Part shown: one piece after another, positions 35,401 through 44,719 of the stretch
Layout: each line of letters opens with the position of its first letter
Numbering within the stretch: the first letter of the stretch is position 1
NCBI RefSeq assembly: GCF_026168755.1
Contig: NZ_JAPFDR010000014.1
Location: forward strand, 1 to 62,975
Reading direction: 5' to 3'
DNA: 62,975 nt
From: Clostridium sp.
GTDB taxonomy: Bacteria > Bacillota > Clostridia > Clostridiales > Clostridiaceae
The notes under the pieces: model-generated
The model's database searches: none
The model's input: the letters and a program-made list of their open reading frames with translations, nothing else
What the model was told of the DNA's origin: nothing
Position numbers and translations under genes: made by a program

Positions 35401-36553
35401 ACTTAAAAATAATTAATAAATAGTTATATGTCTACTTATATGTCAACATAGTAAGTCACTTACTATATGCTAGACTTATAACTATAGGATCTAAAGTAAG
35501 TGATAGTGTGGGGTGATTTTGGCAATAAGTAATAAAAAGATGAATATTCAAAGTAATAGGAAGTAATAATTAGTAATATATAAGCTTGTCAATATAAATT
35601 AACAAAATAAATTGACAAGAAAAGTATAGTAAATAAAAGAATGGAAACTCAAAAATAAGGATAGTTAGGTTATTGGTTGAAAATGGCTCAACCAAGCCGT
35701 TTATAGCCTATAGGTCTTTAATAATTAAAACATAAAAACACCCTCTAGGCTAGTTATATCAACGGTTTCGAGAGATTCTAAGAAATCTGTATATGAGAAA
35801 GAACAAGAATATAAAAAATAAAAACTAGAGAAAATATGAAAAAATTAAGAAAAAGTGTTTGATTTGTCAATATACCTAGAATCGCACAACCAAGCCGTTT
35901 ATAGGCATTTTAAAATTGAAAATCAAAAAGTAGACATACTTCAAATACAGTAATTGCAATGGTTAGAGGGTATTTTTTAACTTTTGTCTATATGAAGAGA
36001 AATTCTCGTCAAAAATAACTTAAAAATTCCAACTTTTATTTTTAAACACATCCTTAGATAAGTAATATCAACGGTTTGCGAGGTTGTCCTTATTCTATAT
36101 AATGATAAGAGTAATTTTGCAGAAAATTTTAAGAATGATTAATTTATAAAAGTATGCAAAGTTAGTCATAGAGCCATTTTCAAGGGGTATAAAATACAAT
36201 CTGCTAAAAGCCTTATGGGAGAAGAAAAAGTTTTACAGAAAAATTTAAAGTAAGATAATTTTATTGATGTTGTAAACCTAGTGTTTAAGCCATTTGTAGC
36301 CGTTTTATAAACCAATATGCTCTCCTTTAAATGGTAGAAGAAATAAACAACTTGAGTGGCAAAGAAAATGAATTAAAGAGAAAAAATAGAAATGGAATAA
36401 AGATGAATTAAATGTAATAATAATATAAACCTAGTAAAATAGCCACTTCAGAGGGTGTAAATTGAAAACAAATTTAAAAGTTAACATATACTAATATGGT
36501 ATAGTAATGTATCAGTATATATTTTTTTAGTAACAATTCGTTACATTAAATTA
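35401..36553. other. ORF-free A/T-rich region with dispersed repeats
   Basis: No gene over 1.15 kb. Contents: palindrome ATAGTAAGT-C-ACTTACTAT (35448-35466); inverted repeat CTTGTCAAT/ATTGACAAG (about 35585-35619); CAACCAAGCCGTTTATAG at 35689 and 35887, each followed by ATATCAACGGTTT (35756 and 36065), whose CGG can pair back to the CCG; related AAACCTAGT-(N)-AGCC motifs at 36274 and 36427; palindrome GTAAC-AATTC-GTTAC at 36531-36545, just before the HTH gene, a likely operator. Confidence 0.45.
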
Positions 36554-36568
36554 TTGGAGGGAGAAATT

Positions 36569-36754
36569 ATGAGGGAGGAAGAATTAAGAAATAAGCTAAT
36601 AGAATTAAAATCTAAAGGTGTATCTTATGCACATCTAGGTCGTTCTATTGATATTTCACGAACAACTATTAGTTTATTTGTTAGTTATAAAAGAAATCTA
36701 ACTAAAACTGTAGCAGATAAATTAATAAATTATATTAATGAAAACTATCTATAA
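36569..36754 (+). CDS. Small HTH DNA-binding protein
   Basis: 61 aa, a single HTH (GVSYAHLGRSIDISRTTISL) with a flanking helix. ATG at 36569 behind GGAGGG. Cro- or excisionase-sized. First gene after the ORF-free region and close to the GTAAC palindrome, so it may regulate the head genes or the upstream RNA. Confidence 0.75.
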   Translation: MREEELRNKLIELKSKGVSYAHLGRSIDISRTTISLFVSYKRNLTKTVADKLINYINENYL

Positions 36755-36893
36755 TATAGATGTTTGTAGTCGATAAGAAACGTCATATTATAGCCTACAA
36801 TCGTTTTTAAGATAGTAGGCAATAACTTATACATTTACAATTAGAAACGCTTACAATGGCATTTAACGCCATATAGTCGATATGATAATTCAA

Positions 36894-36915
36894 GGCACTA
36901 GAAATAGTGTCTTTT
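36894..36915 (+). terminator. Hairpin with GAAA tetraloop
   Basis: GGCACTA-GAAA-TAGTGTC followed by TTTT. In the 200-bp gap before the next gene, which also has TAGCCTACA/TAGTAGGCA (36794-36820) and two TAGTCGAT copies (36768, 36872). Confidence 0.75.
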
Positions 36916-36956
36916 ATTATATAAAAAATTAGAATTAAGAAGGAGATGTATTAACA

Positions 36957-37700
36957 ATGGAAAGAAATCATTTAAACAAACCTAGAAAAGACTGGAAGAA
37001 GGAACTAGAAAAATTAGAACAATATTGTTCTGAGGAGTTTTACGTTAGAGTGCTTGACTTAATAGAATCTAAAGACGAAAGATTCAATAAATGTATTGTA
37101 GCATTATATCAATTAATTGACATCATAGAAAGTGATAATGACTGTGAGCATAATGTAAATACAGTTAAAAGTTCACAATGGGTATTTAATGAAATTGAAT
37201 TATTAAGATCAGAGGTAGAAAACGGTGTTAAGGGTATTGGAAAGGATATAAGAACATACAAAGATAGTGTACATAATGATATTGGATATTGTCTATTTTT
37301 AATTAAGATAAATCAGTTTGAGAGAGAAATATTAGAAAATAAAATGTTAAATATAAATAATGCGATGAGGAAAGTAATAGATGATATTTTATCTGATGTA
37401 AGTAAAACTTTTATTATTGTAGAAGATTTAAGAGAACATTTATTAAATATTTTATACTCTAATATTTCAGAAGAAGAAAAAATAAAACAATTAAATGAAA
37501 CTAGAGAAAAGATTCGTTATAAGTACATGAAGAGAAAAGACATTCTGAAAATGTTAAAAGAAAATGACTTCTCAGAAGTTAAAAGTGGAAGACATAGAAA
37601 TTTTGAAAATAAAGATGGTAAAAAGATACCTATGCAATTTCATAGTAAAGATTTAGGCAAAGGTTTATCGATAAAAATACAAAAAGAAATATTTGAATAG
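36957..37700 (+). CDS. Helical protein with C-terminal HicA-like domain
   Basis: 247 aa. Residues 1-190 are helical and charged, unrecognised. The last ~55 residues resemble HicA mRNA interferase: DILKMLKENDFSEVKSGRHR, then IPMQFHSKDLGKGL and IQKEIF. The His after the Gly-Arg is where HicA has its catalytic GSH. No HicB antitoxin gene is next to it. Ribosome site AAGGAGATG. Toxin, autoregulated toxin-antitoxin fusion, or a head-related factor using the fold are all possible. Confidence 0.5.
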   Translation: MERNHLNKPRKDWKKELEKLEQYCSEEFYVRVLDLIESKDERFNKCIVALYQLIDIIESDNDCEHNVNTVKSSQWVFNEIELLRSEVENGVKGIGKDIRTYKDSVHNDIGYCLFLIKINQFEREILENKMLNINNAMRKVIDDILSDVSKTFIIVEDLREHLLNILYSNISEEEKIKQLNETREKIRYKYMKRKDILKMLKENDFSEVKSGRHRNFENKDGKKIPMQFHSKDLGKGLSIKIQKEIFE

Positions 37701-37758
37701 GGGTATTAATTAGTAACTAATTATAGGGATTAATTATTGCAACTAGAAGGAGGAAAAT

Positions 37759-38238
37759 ATGGAATTAAAAGAATTAAATTTATCTGAGGAACAATTACAA
37801 GTAGTAAATAAGATTATTCAATCTGAAACAGATAAGTTAAGAACTGAATACTCTAAGAAAATTAAGGACTTAGAAAGTAAATTACCTCGACAAATGACAG
37901 AGGAAGAAAAGGCATTTGATGAAAGAATTAAGGCATTAGAGAAAAGAGAAAAGGCTATTGCAGAAAAAGAGTATATGGCTACAGTACAAGGCAAATTAAA
38001 GGATAAGGGGCTAGATGAACAACTTGCAAAATATTTAAATGTGCAAGGGGTAGAAGATTTAGAAACTTACATAGAAGATATTGCCAAAGTAGTAGGTAGG
38101 CAAGTGCAAGAGTACAAGCCTAGAGGTCATGAATCCAATGTAGGAGTTACAAAAGAACAATTTTCAAAAATGAGTTATATGGAGAGAATGAATTTATTTG
38201 AAAATAATAGGGCGTTATATGACGCTTTAAGTAAATAG
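37759..38238 (+). CDS. Capsid scaffolding protein (DUF4355-like)
   Basis: 159 aa. Long coiled coil (residues 10-85: IQSETDKLRTEYSKKIKDLE, EEKAFDERIKALEKREKAI), a Gly/basic break and a short C-terminal helix, matching phage scaffold proteins that precede the major capsid gene. Assembles inside the procapsid and is then removed. AGAAGGAGG ribosome site. A hairpin separates it from the capsid gene. Confidence 0.82.
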   Translation: MELKELNLSEEQLQVVNKIIQSETDKLRTEYSKKIKDLESKLPRQMTEEEKAFDERIKALEKREKAIAEKEYMATVQGKLKDKGLDEQLAKYLNVQGVEDLETYIEDIAKVVGRQVQEYKPRGHESNVGVTKEQFSKMSYMERMNLFENNRALYDALSK

Positions 38239-38251
38239 TTAGCTTATATAG

Positions 38252-38283
38252 GTCACATTGTTAGAACGGCAATGTGGCTTTTT
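38252..38283 (+). terminator. Hairpin between scaffold and capsid genes
   Basis: GTCACATTGT/GCAATGTGGC stem with TTTTT. May lower or separate transcription of scaffold and capsid, or mark a new transcript start after it. Confidence 0.65.
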
Positions 38284-38326
38284 ACATATAAAAAAATAAA
38301 TTGAAAATATTAAGGAGGAATTTATT

Positions 38327-39163
38327 ATGGCATTTATTAAACCAGAAGTTTACACTTCTATCGCAACAGAAAAGATTAAAGGAAAAATGGTGGTAACACA
38401 TTTAGCTGATGACTTAGGGGTATTAAGTGGTGATGTTGGAGAAACAGTATCATTCCCAACGTTCAAGGCTATTGGAGAAGCTACAGAATTAACAAAAGGG
38501 GAAGGAATTAACGAACAAGAGTTATCTCAAGTAGATTCAAAAGCTACAATTAAACAAGTAGTAGCGCCAGGTATTGTGGTATACGATATAGAAAATAAAA
38601 CAGCTTTAGGAAATCAAGTGGAAAATGGTGCAATGCAACAAGGAACATCTATAGCTAGAAAAGTAGATGCAGATCTAATAGCAGAGTGTGATAAGACTAC
38701 TTTAAAAGTAGCTGTTGCAAATGCAAATTCAATAACTGCTGATGAGTTAAATCAAGGCTTTATGATGTTTGGTGATGAACAAGATACATCTGAAATGGCT
38801 GGTATAGTAGTTAATTCTATGTTATCTGCTAGTTTTTATAAAATGGATGAGTTCGTCAATGCAAATTTAACTCATACAACTGGTGGTAATGGAGTAGTTC
38901 AAAATGGTGTGATTGGATATTTTAGAGGTGTACCAGTTTTATTATCTGATAAAGGTACATTAGACTCTAGTAAATCTGAATGTAAAACTTACATAATAAA
39001 GAAACACGCATTAGCTAAGATGTTTAAATCAGAAAAAGTTTGTGATGTTGAAGTAGAAAGACAAGCTAAATATAAGAGAACTGCAATTTATACTGACGCA
39101 ATTTATGCAGTAAAATTAGTGAATGAAGAAGGAGTTGTAGTTTTAAGAAAGACTATAGCTTAG
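38327..39163 (+). CDS. Major capsid protein (N4-gp56/HK97 fold)
   Basis: 278 aa. Forms the head shell. GDVGETVSFPTFKAIGEATE, then KATIKQVVAPGIVVYDIENK, and a C-terminal block DVEVERQAKYKRTAIYTDAI match phage capsids of the N4-gp56 group. Strong AGGAGG site. No separate head protease is seen, consistent with this short capsid class. Ends in a terminator-like hairpin at 39172-39204. Confidence 0.88.
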   Translation: MAFIKPEVYTSIATEKIKGKMVVTHLADDLGVLSGDVGETVSFPTFKAIGEATELTKGEGINEQELSQVDSKATIKQVVAPGIVVYDIENKTALGNQVENGAMQQGTSIARKVDADLIAECDKTTLKVAVANANSITADELNQGFMMFGDEQDTSEMAGIVVNSMLSASFYKMDEFVNANLTHTTGGNGVVQNGVIGYFRGVPVLLSDKGTLDSSKSECKTYIIKKHALAKMFKSEKVCDVEVERQAKYKRTAIYTDAIYAVKLVNEEGVVVLRKTIA

Positions 39164-39238
39164 TCATCACCATAAGGGGGATGGGTTTTCTATCCTCCTT
39201 TTTAAAATGTGCAAAATGTAATAGTAGGAGGTGAAATA

Positions 39239-39487
39239 TTGGACAAATTAGAAAGATTAAGATATTTGCGTGTACTATATCAATTAAATCAGACACAAAT
39301 AGGTAAAGCTATTGGTACAAGTAGAAATTATATTTCTCAGGTAGAAAATAACAAATTACAAATTTCCAAAGAACAATACAATAAATTAATAAATGGAATT
39401 TATAAAATTGGTGAAGCTAAGAAAAAAGGTTTATTAGATCAAGCCTTAGAGGATATAAAAAAAGAATTAGAATTAAATAAGAATTAA
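39239..39487 (+). CDS. XRE-family regulator
   Basis: 82 aa; HTH at NQTQIGKAIGTSRNYISQVE plus a helical tail. TTG start at 39239 with AGGAGGTG 5 nt upstream; an in-frame GTG earlier lacks a site. Oddly placed between head and replication genes. Followed by a hairpin at 39491-39522. Confidence 0.82.
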   Translation: MDKLERLRYLRVLYQLNQTQIGKAIGTSRNYISQVENNKLQISKEQYNKLINGIYKIGEAKKKGLLDQALEDIKKELELNKN

Positions 39488-39552
39488 GAAAGCGAGGTGA
39501 ATTTTAATTAATTTATCTCGTTTTCTCTTATAGGAGAGAATGAGGATGAAAA

Positions 39553-39792
39553 ATGATTATGAGGTACCATAACGACTTGTTTAAAAAGGTCGTTAACTAT
39601 GATTATAAAAATGTTCAAAAATTAAATTATGAAAGAGGTTTTAATATGAAAATTTTAAACAACAATATAATCAGAAAATTTAGAGAGAGAAAAGATAGAT
39701 TAATTAATCTATATTATGAAAAAAGAAATCAAGGACAAATTCCCGCAATGGTGCGAAGATACAGAAAGAAAATACTCACTTATTATGAGTGA
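39553..39792 (+). CDS. Hypothetical basic protein
   Basis: 79 aa, basic (many Arg, Lys, Tyr), unrecognised. TGAGGA 6 nt before the ATG; a second good start at 39646 (GAAAGAGG) would give 48 aa. It overlaps the next gene by 77 nt in another frame, so expression may be coupled. Could be a nucleic-acid-binding peptide. Confidence 0.45.
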   Translation: MIMRYHNDLFKKVVNYDYKNVQKLNYERGFNMKILNNNIIRKFRERKDRLINLYYEKRNQGQIPAMVRRYRKKILTYYE

Positions 39793-40573
39793 TGATATTG
39801 ATAGTTTAATGTGTTATACATTCCAAAATTGGTACTTTAATAGACAAGTTAAATTCTTCTTTGATGCAAATGCACAAGGATTTACACAAAAGTTATATAA
39901 AGCTAAAGATGTAGAAAGTGTAGGAAATGACAATGTTATAGGATTAGATATTGCACTAGAAGGAGATATTAAAACTTGGGACAACCATATAGTTAAAATT
40001 AAGAGAGCTGATACAACTAATAGTAATAGTGCTAATTTAAACTTAGCTTTAGATGTGTGTCAAATTAATTATACAGATAAAGCGTGTGTAAGTACATTTA
40101 TAACAATGTTAAGTTATTACGATATAGATATTTCTACATGGAGTAAAGAACAACTAGCAGTATTATGTGCCATCGATGGACTTTATTATCCATTTAGAAT
40201 AGGTAGTAACTTTATTGCAACAGGAAGAAAGAATTTAAAAATATTAGGTTATGAGTTTTTAGAAGATTTTATTAAGGAAAATATGAAACTGATATTGGAC
40301 TTAAAAAATAAATTGAAGCTAGATGCAAAAATAAAAGTAGGAAGCGATGGAAAGTTAACTACTGCAATTGATTTGGACAAGTTATCAGAGATTTTTGAAG
40401 ATATATTTTGGTATATTTCTTTACCAAATTGTGAATTTACTGAAAAGTCTACATTGGAAAAGAGATATATACAGAATGTTAACTATTCAAAAGATTACTT
40501 AATAGAAAAATACAATATATTTAATTTTGCCCTATGTTATAGGAACAAGGGTGTTATAAGTTATTTAAAATAA
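39716..40573 (+). CDS. Phage-type protein, DHH-like motifs
   Basis: 285 aa. Early SDDIDSLMCY and later IGLDIAL...TWDNHIVKI are spaced like metal-binding motifs of DHH phosphoesterases, though the second is DNH. Similar clostridial phage proteins lack a described function. The start at 39716 keeps the KFPQWCEDT opening but has a weak ribosome site; MSDDIDSL at 39785 is the alternative. Position between capsid and replication genes gives little help. Function uncertain. Confidence 0.5.
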   Translation: MKKEIKDKFPQWCEDTERKYSLIMSDDIDSLMCYTFQNWYFNRQVKFFFDANAQGFTQKLYKAKDVESVGNDNVIGLDIALEGDIKTWDNHIVKIKRADTTNSNSANLNLALDVCQINYTDKACVSTFITMLSYYDIDISTWSKEQLAVLCAIDGLYYPFRIGSNFIATGRKNLKILGYEFLEDFIKENMKLILDLKNKLKLDAKIKVGSDGKLTTAIDLDKLSEIFEDIFWYISLPNCEFTEKSTLEKRYIQNVNYSKDYLIEKYNIFNFALCYRNKGVISYLK

Positions 40574-40586
40574 AGGAGGAATTAGA

Positions 40587-40808
40587 ATGTTAAAAAGATT
40601 AATAAATAAAATAATGAAAATAAAATATGTTGATTCTCAAGGTGTGGAAAGATGTGAAACTTACAGGGAATGGCAAGAAAGAATAAATAAAGAGATAAGA
40701 GAAATATCTGAAGATGTAGATAGATATATAGAAGAATCTAGAAAAGAAAGAGAAGAATTATTAAAAAAACATAAAGAATTTTTAGAAGGATTAGAAGGAG
40801 GTAATTAG
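40587..40808 (+). CDS. Hypothetical coiled-coil protein
   Basis: 73 aa with Glu/Lys heptads in the second half. AAGGAGG site. Operon with the preceding and following genes. Confidence 0.6.
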   Translation: MLKRLINKIMKIKYVDSQGVERCETYREWQERINKEIREISEDVDRYIEESRKEREELLKKHKEFLEGLEGGN

Positions 40809-40809
40809 T

Positions 40810-40986
40810 ATGTACATAGTTAAAAATATAAAGGCAGTTAATTGTTTAGTTAGAGCTGGATTTGATTTAATGGGAATAGAAAAAGATAAATTCAATACAG
40901 ATAAGGTGGTATTTAAATTTAGAGATACACCAGAGTTTAGAGAGTATTGGACTAAATATTGCGATAAATATAGAAAAGTAGATTAG
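40810..40986 (+). CDS. Hypothetical small phage protein
   Basis: 58 aa: starts MYIVKNIKAVNCLVRAGFDL; ends YCDKYRKVD. The pattern (short strand, hydrophobic helix with RAGF, strand VVFKFRDT) resembles DUF5659-type phage proteins, weakly. Begins 1 nt after the upstream stop; GAAGGAGG site. Followed by a terminator. Confidence 0.55.
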   Translation: MYIVKNIKAVNCLVRAGFDLMGIEKDKFNTDKVVFKFRDTPEFREYWTKYCDKYRKVD

Positions 40987-40995
40987 AAAATTATA

Positions 40996-41037
40996 GGGTG
41001 TCCTGAAGGTGTGATAAAACAGGATACCCTTTTATTA
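40996..41037 (+). terminator. Terminator
   Basis: GGGTGTCCTG pairs with CAGGATACCC, TTTTATT tail. Confidence 0.8.
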
Positions 41038-41065
41038 TAAAACAATTAGAAGGAGTGTAAAAATT

Positions 41066-41227
41066 ATGAATAAAAAGAACGGAATAAAACTAACAAAAAA
41101 AGAATTATTAAGAATGGCAAAAGATTTAAACATGGATGTAAGTGAGTTAATAAAATATCTTGCAGTTTTAGAAGATAATGGACTTACTAAGTTATCAAAT
41201 AATAATGTATTAAGGGTGGTGAGATAA
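41066..41227 (+). CDS. Small HTH-like protein upstream of replication initiator
   Basis: 53 aa: MNKKNGIKLTKKELLRMAKD... ending NVLRVVR. Predicted three helices, HTH-like. AGAAGGAGTG site. Its stop overlaps the ATG of the next gene by one base (TAATG), so translation is coupled. Confidence 0.6.
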   Translation: MNKKNGIKLTKKELLRMAKDLNMDVSELIKYLAVLEDNGLTKLSNNNVLRVVR

Positions 41228-42114
41228 TGAGCCACTTTAGTAAAATATCTAATAAATTATTTTATAAATTAAATGATAATAAAGAAGAAAGTATTTTAAA
41301 AGTTACTAAAGATAGTAAAACTTTATTAATAATGCATAATTTATACTTGATGACAGATAGAAAAGGACGAGCTATAACAAGTATAGATTTCCTTATAGAA
41401 GAACTTGGATATAAAGTAACTAAAAAGATTCAGCCACAAATTAAAGAAATACTAAATCAATTAAAACAGTTAGGTTTTATTGATTATGAAGGTGAAATAA
41501 AAAGCTATTCCAAAATAATGAAAATAAATACTGAAAATCTAAATGTAAATGATGAATTCTTTGTAGTGGAAGAAGATGAACTGAAAATAATATCTGATGC
41601 ATCTGATGATATAAGGGAAGTAAATAATATAATTAAAGTTTATTTTTATTTAAAAGCTAGATGTCATAAAAGAGGGACTGAATTATGTTATACAGGTGGC
41701 CAAGCAGAAACAACATATTGTAGTTATGAAAATATAAGTAAACATACACTTATATCAGAAGGAAACATTAAAAAGTACATAGATATTCTAAAAGAAATAA
41801 ATTTAATTGATTATGACAACTTAGGCAAGAAATATAAAGAGGATAATCCGAAGTTATTAACAGATTGTGCTAATATATATGCACTAATAAAAATAAGTGG
41901 AAAAGAATTTATAAAAGATGAATTAAGAGAAGGTATGAAACAACAGAAGTTTGATTATGAAGATAAAGGATTTAAGATAACTAAAAAAGATTATAAAAAT
42001 AATAATAGAAAGATAAATGGAAGAAAAGGTTATTTAATTAAAAAACAAAACAACAATACAATAACTGAAGATGAGTTAATGGAACTAGAGAGTATAGTTA
42101 GTTCACACGTGTAA
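41227..42114 (+). CDS. Replication initiator-like winged-helix protein
   Basis: 295 aa. Two winged-helix-like parts: residues ~20-105 (LLIMHNLYLMTDRKGRAITS, then IKEILNQLKQLGFIDYEG) and ~140-230 (CSYENISKHTLISEGNIKKY, then LKEINLIDYDN); basic C-terminal tail. This arrangement is that of phage and plasmid replisome organisers. Paired palindromic repeats just downstream look like an origin, as in many satellites where ori follows rep. Confidence 0.68.
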   Translation: MSHFSKISNKLFYKLNDNKEESILKVTKDSKTLLIMHNLYLMTDRKGRAITSIDFLIEELGYKVTKKIQPQIKEILNQLKQLGFIDYEGEIKSYSKIMKINTENLNVNDEFFVVEEDELKIISDASDDIREVNNIIKVYFYLKARCHKRGTELCYTGGQAETTYCSYENISKHTLISEGNIKKYIDILKEINLIDYDNLGKKYKEDNPKLLTDCANIYALIKISGKEFIKDELREGMKQQKFDYEDKGFKITKKDYKNNNRKINGRKGYLIKKQNNNTITEDELMELESIVSSHV

Positions 42115-42191
42115 AAAAATATTTTTTTTGCGCGTGTTAGGATCTGGTTTACTCTTAATCACACCTAGGTTTTCTCTTATTACACCTCCAC

Positions 42192-42265
42192 AGGGACACC
42201 ATTTGGGTATCCCTAAATTTAGTATCTTACTATAAATAGGGACACCATTTGGGTATCCCTAAATT
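42192..42265 (+). repeat. Two palindromic iterons, candidate replication origin
   Basis: AGGGACACCATTTGGGTATCCCT at 42192-42214 and again at 42238-42260, each followed by AAATT, 46 bp apart. Each is itself an inverted repeat (AGGGAyACC/GGTATCCCT). A/T-rich DNA surrounds them. They lie directly 3' of the replication initiator gene. Confidence 0.6.
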
Positions 42266-42646
42266 GGTTACTATAAAAAGTTTTATCAAAAGAAAGTAGA
42301 AGTTGCAAGAGGAGTAATAGAACTTGGACAAATATTAAAAGAAACAAGAGAAGGTTTAAATAATTATAAACTATTTGAACAATGGTTAAACGATGAGAGA
42401 GTGGGATTCAATCGTAATATGGCAAATAGATATATAAGAATATACAATGAACTTGGTGAACACTGTTCACCAAACATTTTGGATAATATATCAGTAAGAA
42501 AACTCTACTCACTAGCTTCTGCTCCAGATGAAATAAAGGAAGAAGTAATACATAGTAAAGATAAAGAGGAAGCTGAACGTAAGATAAAAGAATATGAGGA
42601 AAAATTAAAACAAGAAAGAGAGGCTAAAAATAAAGTGAAGGAGTGA
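42263..42646 (+). pseudogene. DUF3102-like protein, apparently without a normal start
   Basis: The reading frame is open from 42263 to 42646 and encodes a DUF3102-like domain (ARGVIELGQILKETREG, then FEQWLNDERVGFNRNMANRY) and a coiled-coil tail. There is no ATG, GTG or TTG with a ribosome site at the domain start; the frame opens with ATT inside the second iteron. A GTG at 42401 would cut the domain in half. Either decapitated by rearrangement at the repeats, or a non-canonical start. Confidence 0.55.
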
Positions 42647-42650
42647 TTTA

Positions 42651-43049
42651 ATGGCAAAAAAACAACAAAGAACAATAAATGATTTAAATAAAGATATAGA
42701 GGATATGTTAGATAATAAAAAATTAAGGCATTTTGTGCGTTGGTATACAGATGGAGCAGATATAGAAGATTATGAAAGAATTAAGTCATATACTGGACTA
42801 GAACGCGAGGAGGCACTTACAAGGTACTTAGAAAGAGATGATGTGAAATATGCTATTGCATATGTAGTTAAGGCTCAGAGGGATATAAACTTAGTCAAAA
42901 TATACATGGCAATGGTTAAGAAGGCTCTTGAAGGTGATGTTAATAGTGCAAATTGGGTAATTAAATTTAGTGATAGTTCATTCTTTAATTCAAATAAATC
43001 AGAAATTGATAAGATTTTAGATACATTAGATATTAGCGAGGAGGGATAA
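42651..43049 (+). CDS. Probable small terminase subunit
   Basis: 132 aa. Helical; an N-terminal Lys-rich HTH-like segment and a C-terminal block GDVNSANWVIKFSDSSFF of the type seen in phage small terminases. Ends 1 nt before the large terminase gene, whose ribosome site lies inside it. It would recognise the satellite's packaging site. Call rests on position and pattern. Confidence 0.6.
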   Translation: MAKKQQRTINDLNKDIEDMLDNKKLRHFVRWYTDGADIEDYERIKSYTGLEREEALTRYLERDDVKYAIAYVVKAQRDINLVKIYMAMVKKALEGDVNSANWVIKFSDSSFFNSNKSEIDKILDTLDISEEG

Positions 43050-43050
43050 T

Positions 43051-44616
43051 ATGACACCAAGAGAAGAAAGATTCTTAAAAGTTTGGAATAATCCCTATTT
43101 ATTCTCAAAGAACTTTCTGCAAATTACAGATAAAAAGGGTAAAGTAGTACCATTTATTTGGAACAAGATGCAGAAAGATTTTATAGAAAATATGGATTCA
43201 TATAATATTATACTGAAAGCTAGGCAAGGTGGTATGAGTGTTTGCATATGTGCATTAGCTATTTATTATGCAATTACAGAGCCTAATTGTGTGTGCATGA
43301 TGTTAAGTCATAACGATGAAAGTACAAGGGCAATATTTAATAAATTAAAGGCTATATATAACAGTATACCTTCGGCAATAAGACCTCGATTACTAAGGAA
43401 TAACAGGGCAGAATTACAACTTGCAAATGGTAGTATAATTAGTTGTAGTACATTAGGAAGAACGGATAAGGGTCGTGGAAATACTGCAAAATTAATACAT
43501 CTTTCAGAATTTGCGTTTGTTGATAGTGAAATTGCAACAAAACAATTACTGGCACTAGAACAAACGTTAAGAGCTGATGGACACCTAATAATAGAAACTA
43601 CTGCAAATGGATTAAATTTCTTTCATAACTTATATCAAAAATCTAAGAAAAATGAAAACGCATATAAAAGTTTCTTCTATAATTATATAGATACTTCTTG
43701 TATGTTTGAAGATGAATATAAGAAATATAAAAGGATATGGAAGAATATAAATGGCAAGGATTTTTCTATGGATGATTTAACAGATGAAGAAATTAAATTA
43801 ATGAATGATTATGAAGGTGTAACATTGGATATGTTATGCTGGAGAAGATTAAAAATCCAAAACTCTACTGTAGACCAATTTAATCAAGAATTTCCACTTA
43901 CAGACGAAATGGCATTTATTACTTCAGGTGCAAGTGTATTTGATAATCAAAGAATTACTAATGTATTAAGAGTTTTGCAACTTAAAAAAGAAAAATATAT
44001 AAATAAAGGTCAGTTAGATTTACCGAGTATTTTAAACAGATATTATGGTAAGTCTTTTTTTATGTACGAAAAACCAATTATAGGCATGAAATATTATATC
44101 GGTGTGGATAGTAGCGAAGGTATTGGAAAGGACTATTCTACTTGTGTTGTCATAGATAAGGACGGTAAAGAAGTGGCTATGTTTAAGAATAATAAGATAA
44201 AGCCTCATACATTTGCAGAGTTTATAAATGAACTAGGGCGATATTATAACAAGGCATATTTAGTAGTAGAAAAAGCTAGTGGAGGACACTCTGTTATTGA
44301 GCGTTTAAGATACGAGTACAAATATATGAATATGGCAAAATATAAATCCTATGACCAGTTTAATAGAGTTCAGTGGCAAATAGGATTTGATACTAATGCA
44401 AAAACTAAAGGGCTTATTATTAATGATTTGAGAGAAATGTTTGAGAAAGGACAAATATTAATTAATTCGGCAGATACAGTTGAAGAGATGAAAGTATTTG
44501 AAATTAAAGAAAATGGATCTATGGGGGCTATGAGTGGATATCATGATGACTTAGTTATGGCAACGGCTTTATCTTTAGTTGGAGTTAAGAGTGGAAAGTA
44601 TTATAAGTGGGGATAA
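43051..44616 (+). CDS. terL: Large terminase subunit
   Basis: 521 aa, full length. ATPase: variant Walker A KARQGGMS (about residue 51), Walker B LIHLSEFA, coupling motif ETTANG. Nuclease (RNase H-like): YIGVDSSEGIGKDYS and a late GYHDDLVMATALSL. Packages DNA into heads. Intact, which suggests selection for packaging. Operon with the small subunit. Confidence 0.93.
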   Translation: MTPREERFLKVWNNPYLFSKNFLQITDKKGKVVPFIWNKMQKDFIENMDSYNIILKARQGGMSVCICALAIYYAITEPNCVCMMLSHNDESTRAIFNKLKAIYNSIPSAIRPRLLRNNRAELQLANGSIISCSTLGRTDKGRGNTAKLIHLSEFAFVDSEIATKQLLALEQTLRADGHLIIETTANGLNFFHNLYQKSKKNENAYKSFFYNYIDTSCMFEDEYKKYKRIWKNINGKDFSMDDLTDEEIKLMNDYEGVTLDMLCWRRLKIQNSTVDQFNQEFPLTDEMAFITSGASVFDNQRITNVLRVLQLKKEKYINKGQLDLPSILNRYYGKSFFMYEKPIIGMKYYIGVDSSEGIGKDYSTCVVIDKDGKEVAMFKNNKIKPHTFAEFINELGRYYNKAYLVVEKASGGHSVIERLRYEYKYMNMAKYKSYDQFNRVQWQIGFDTNAKTKGLIINDLREMFEKGQILINSADTVEEMKVFEIKENGSMGAMSGYHDDLVMATALSLVGVKSGKYYKWG

Positions 44617-44719
44617 TTTTGATTTATATAAAAATTTAAATTATAGAATAAATTAAATTACTACTTATAAATATTTATAAAAAGTTGAAATTTAAAAAAT
44701 AATAGAAAGGAAGTTTTAT

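Noticed and set aside
42192..42265. CRISPR-like repeats
   Set aside because: Only two copies, each self-palindromic, no further units and no cas genes; origin or operator is a better fit.
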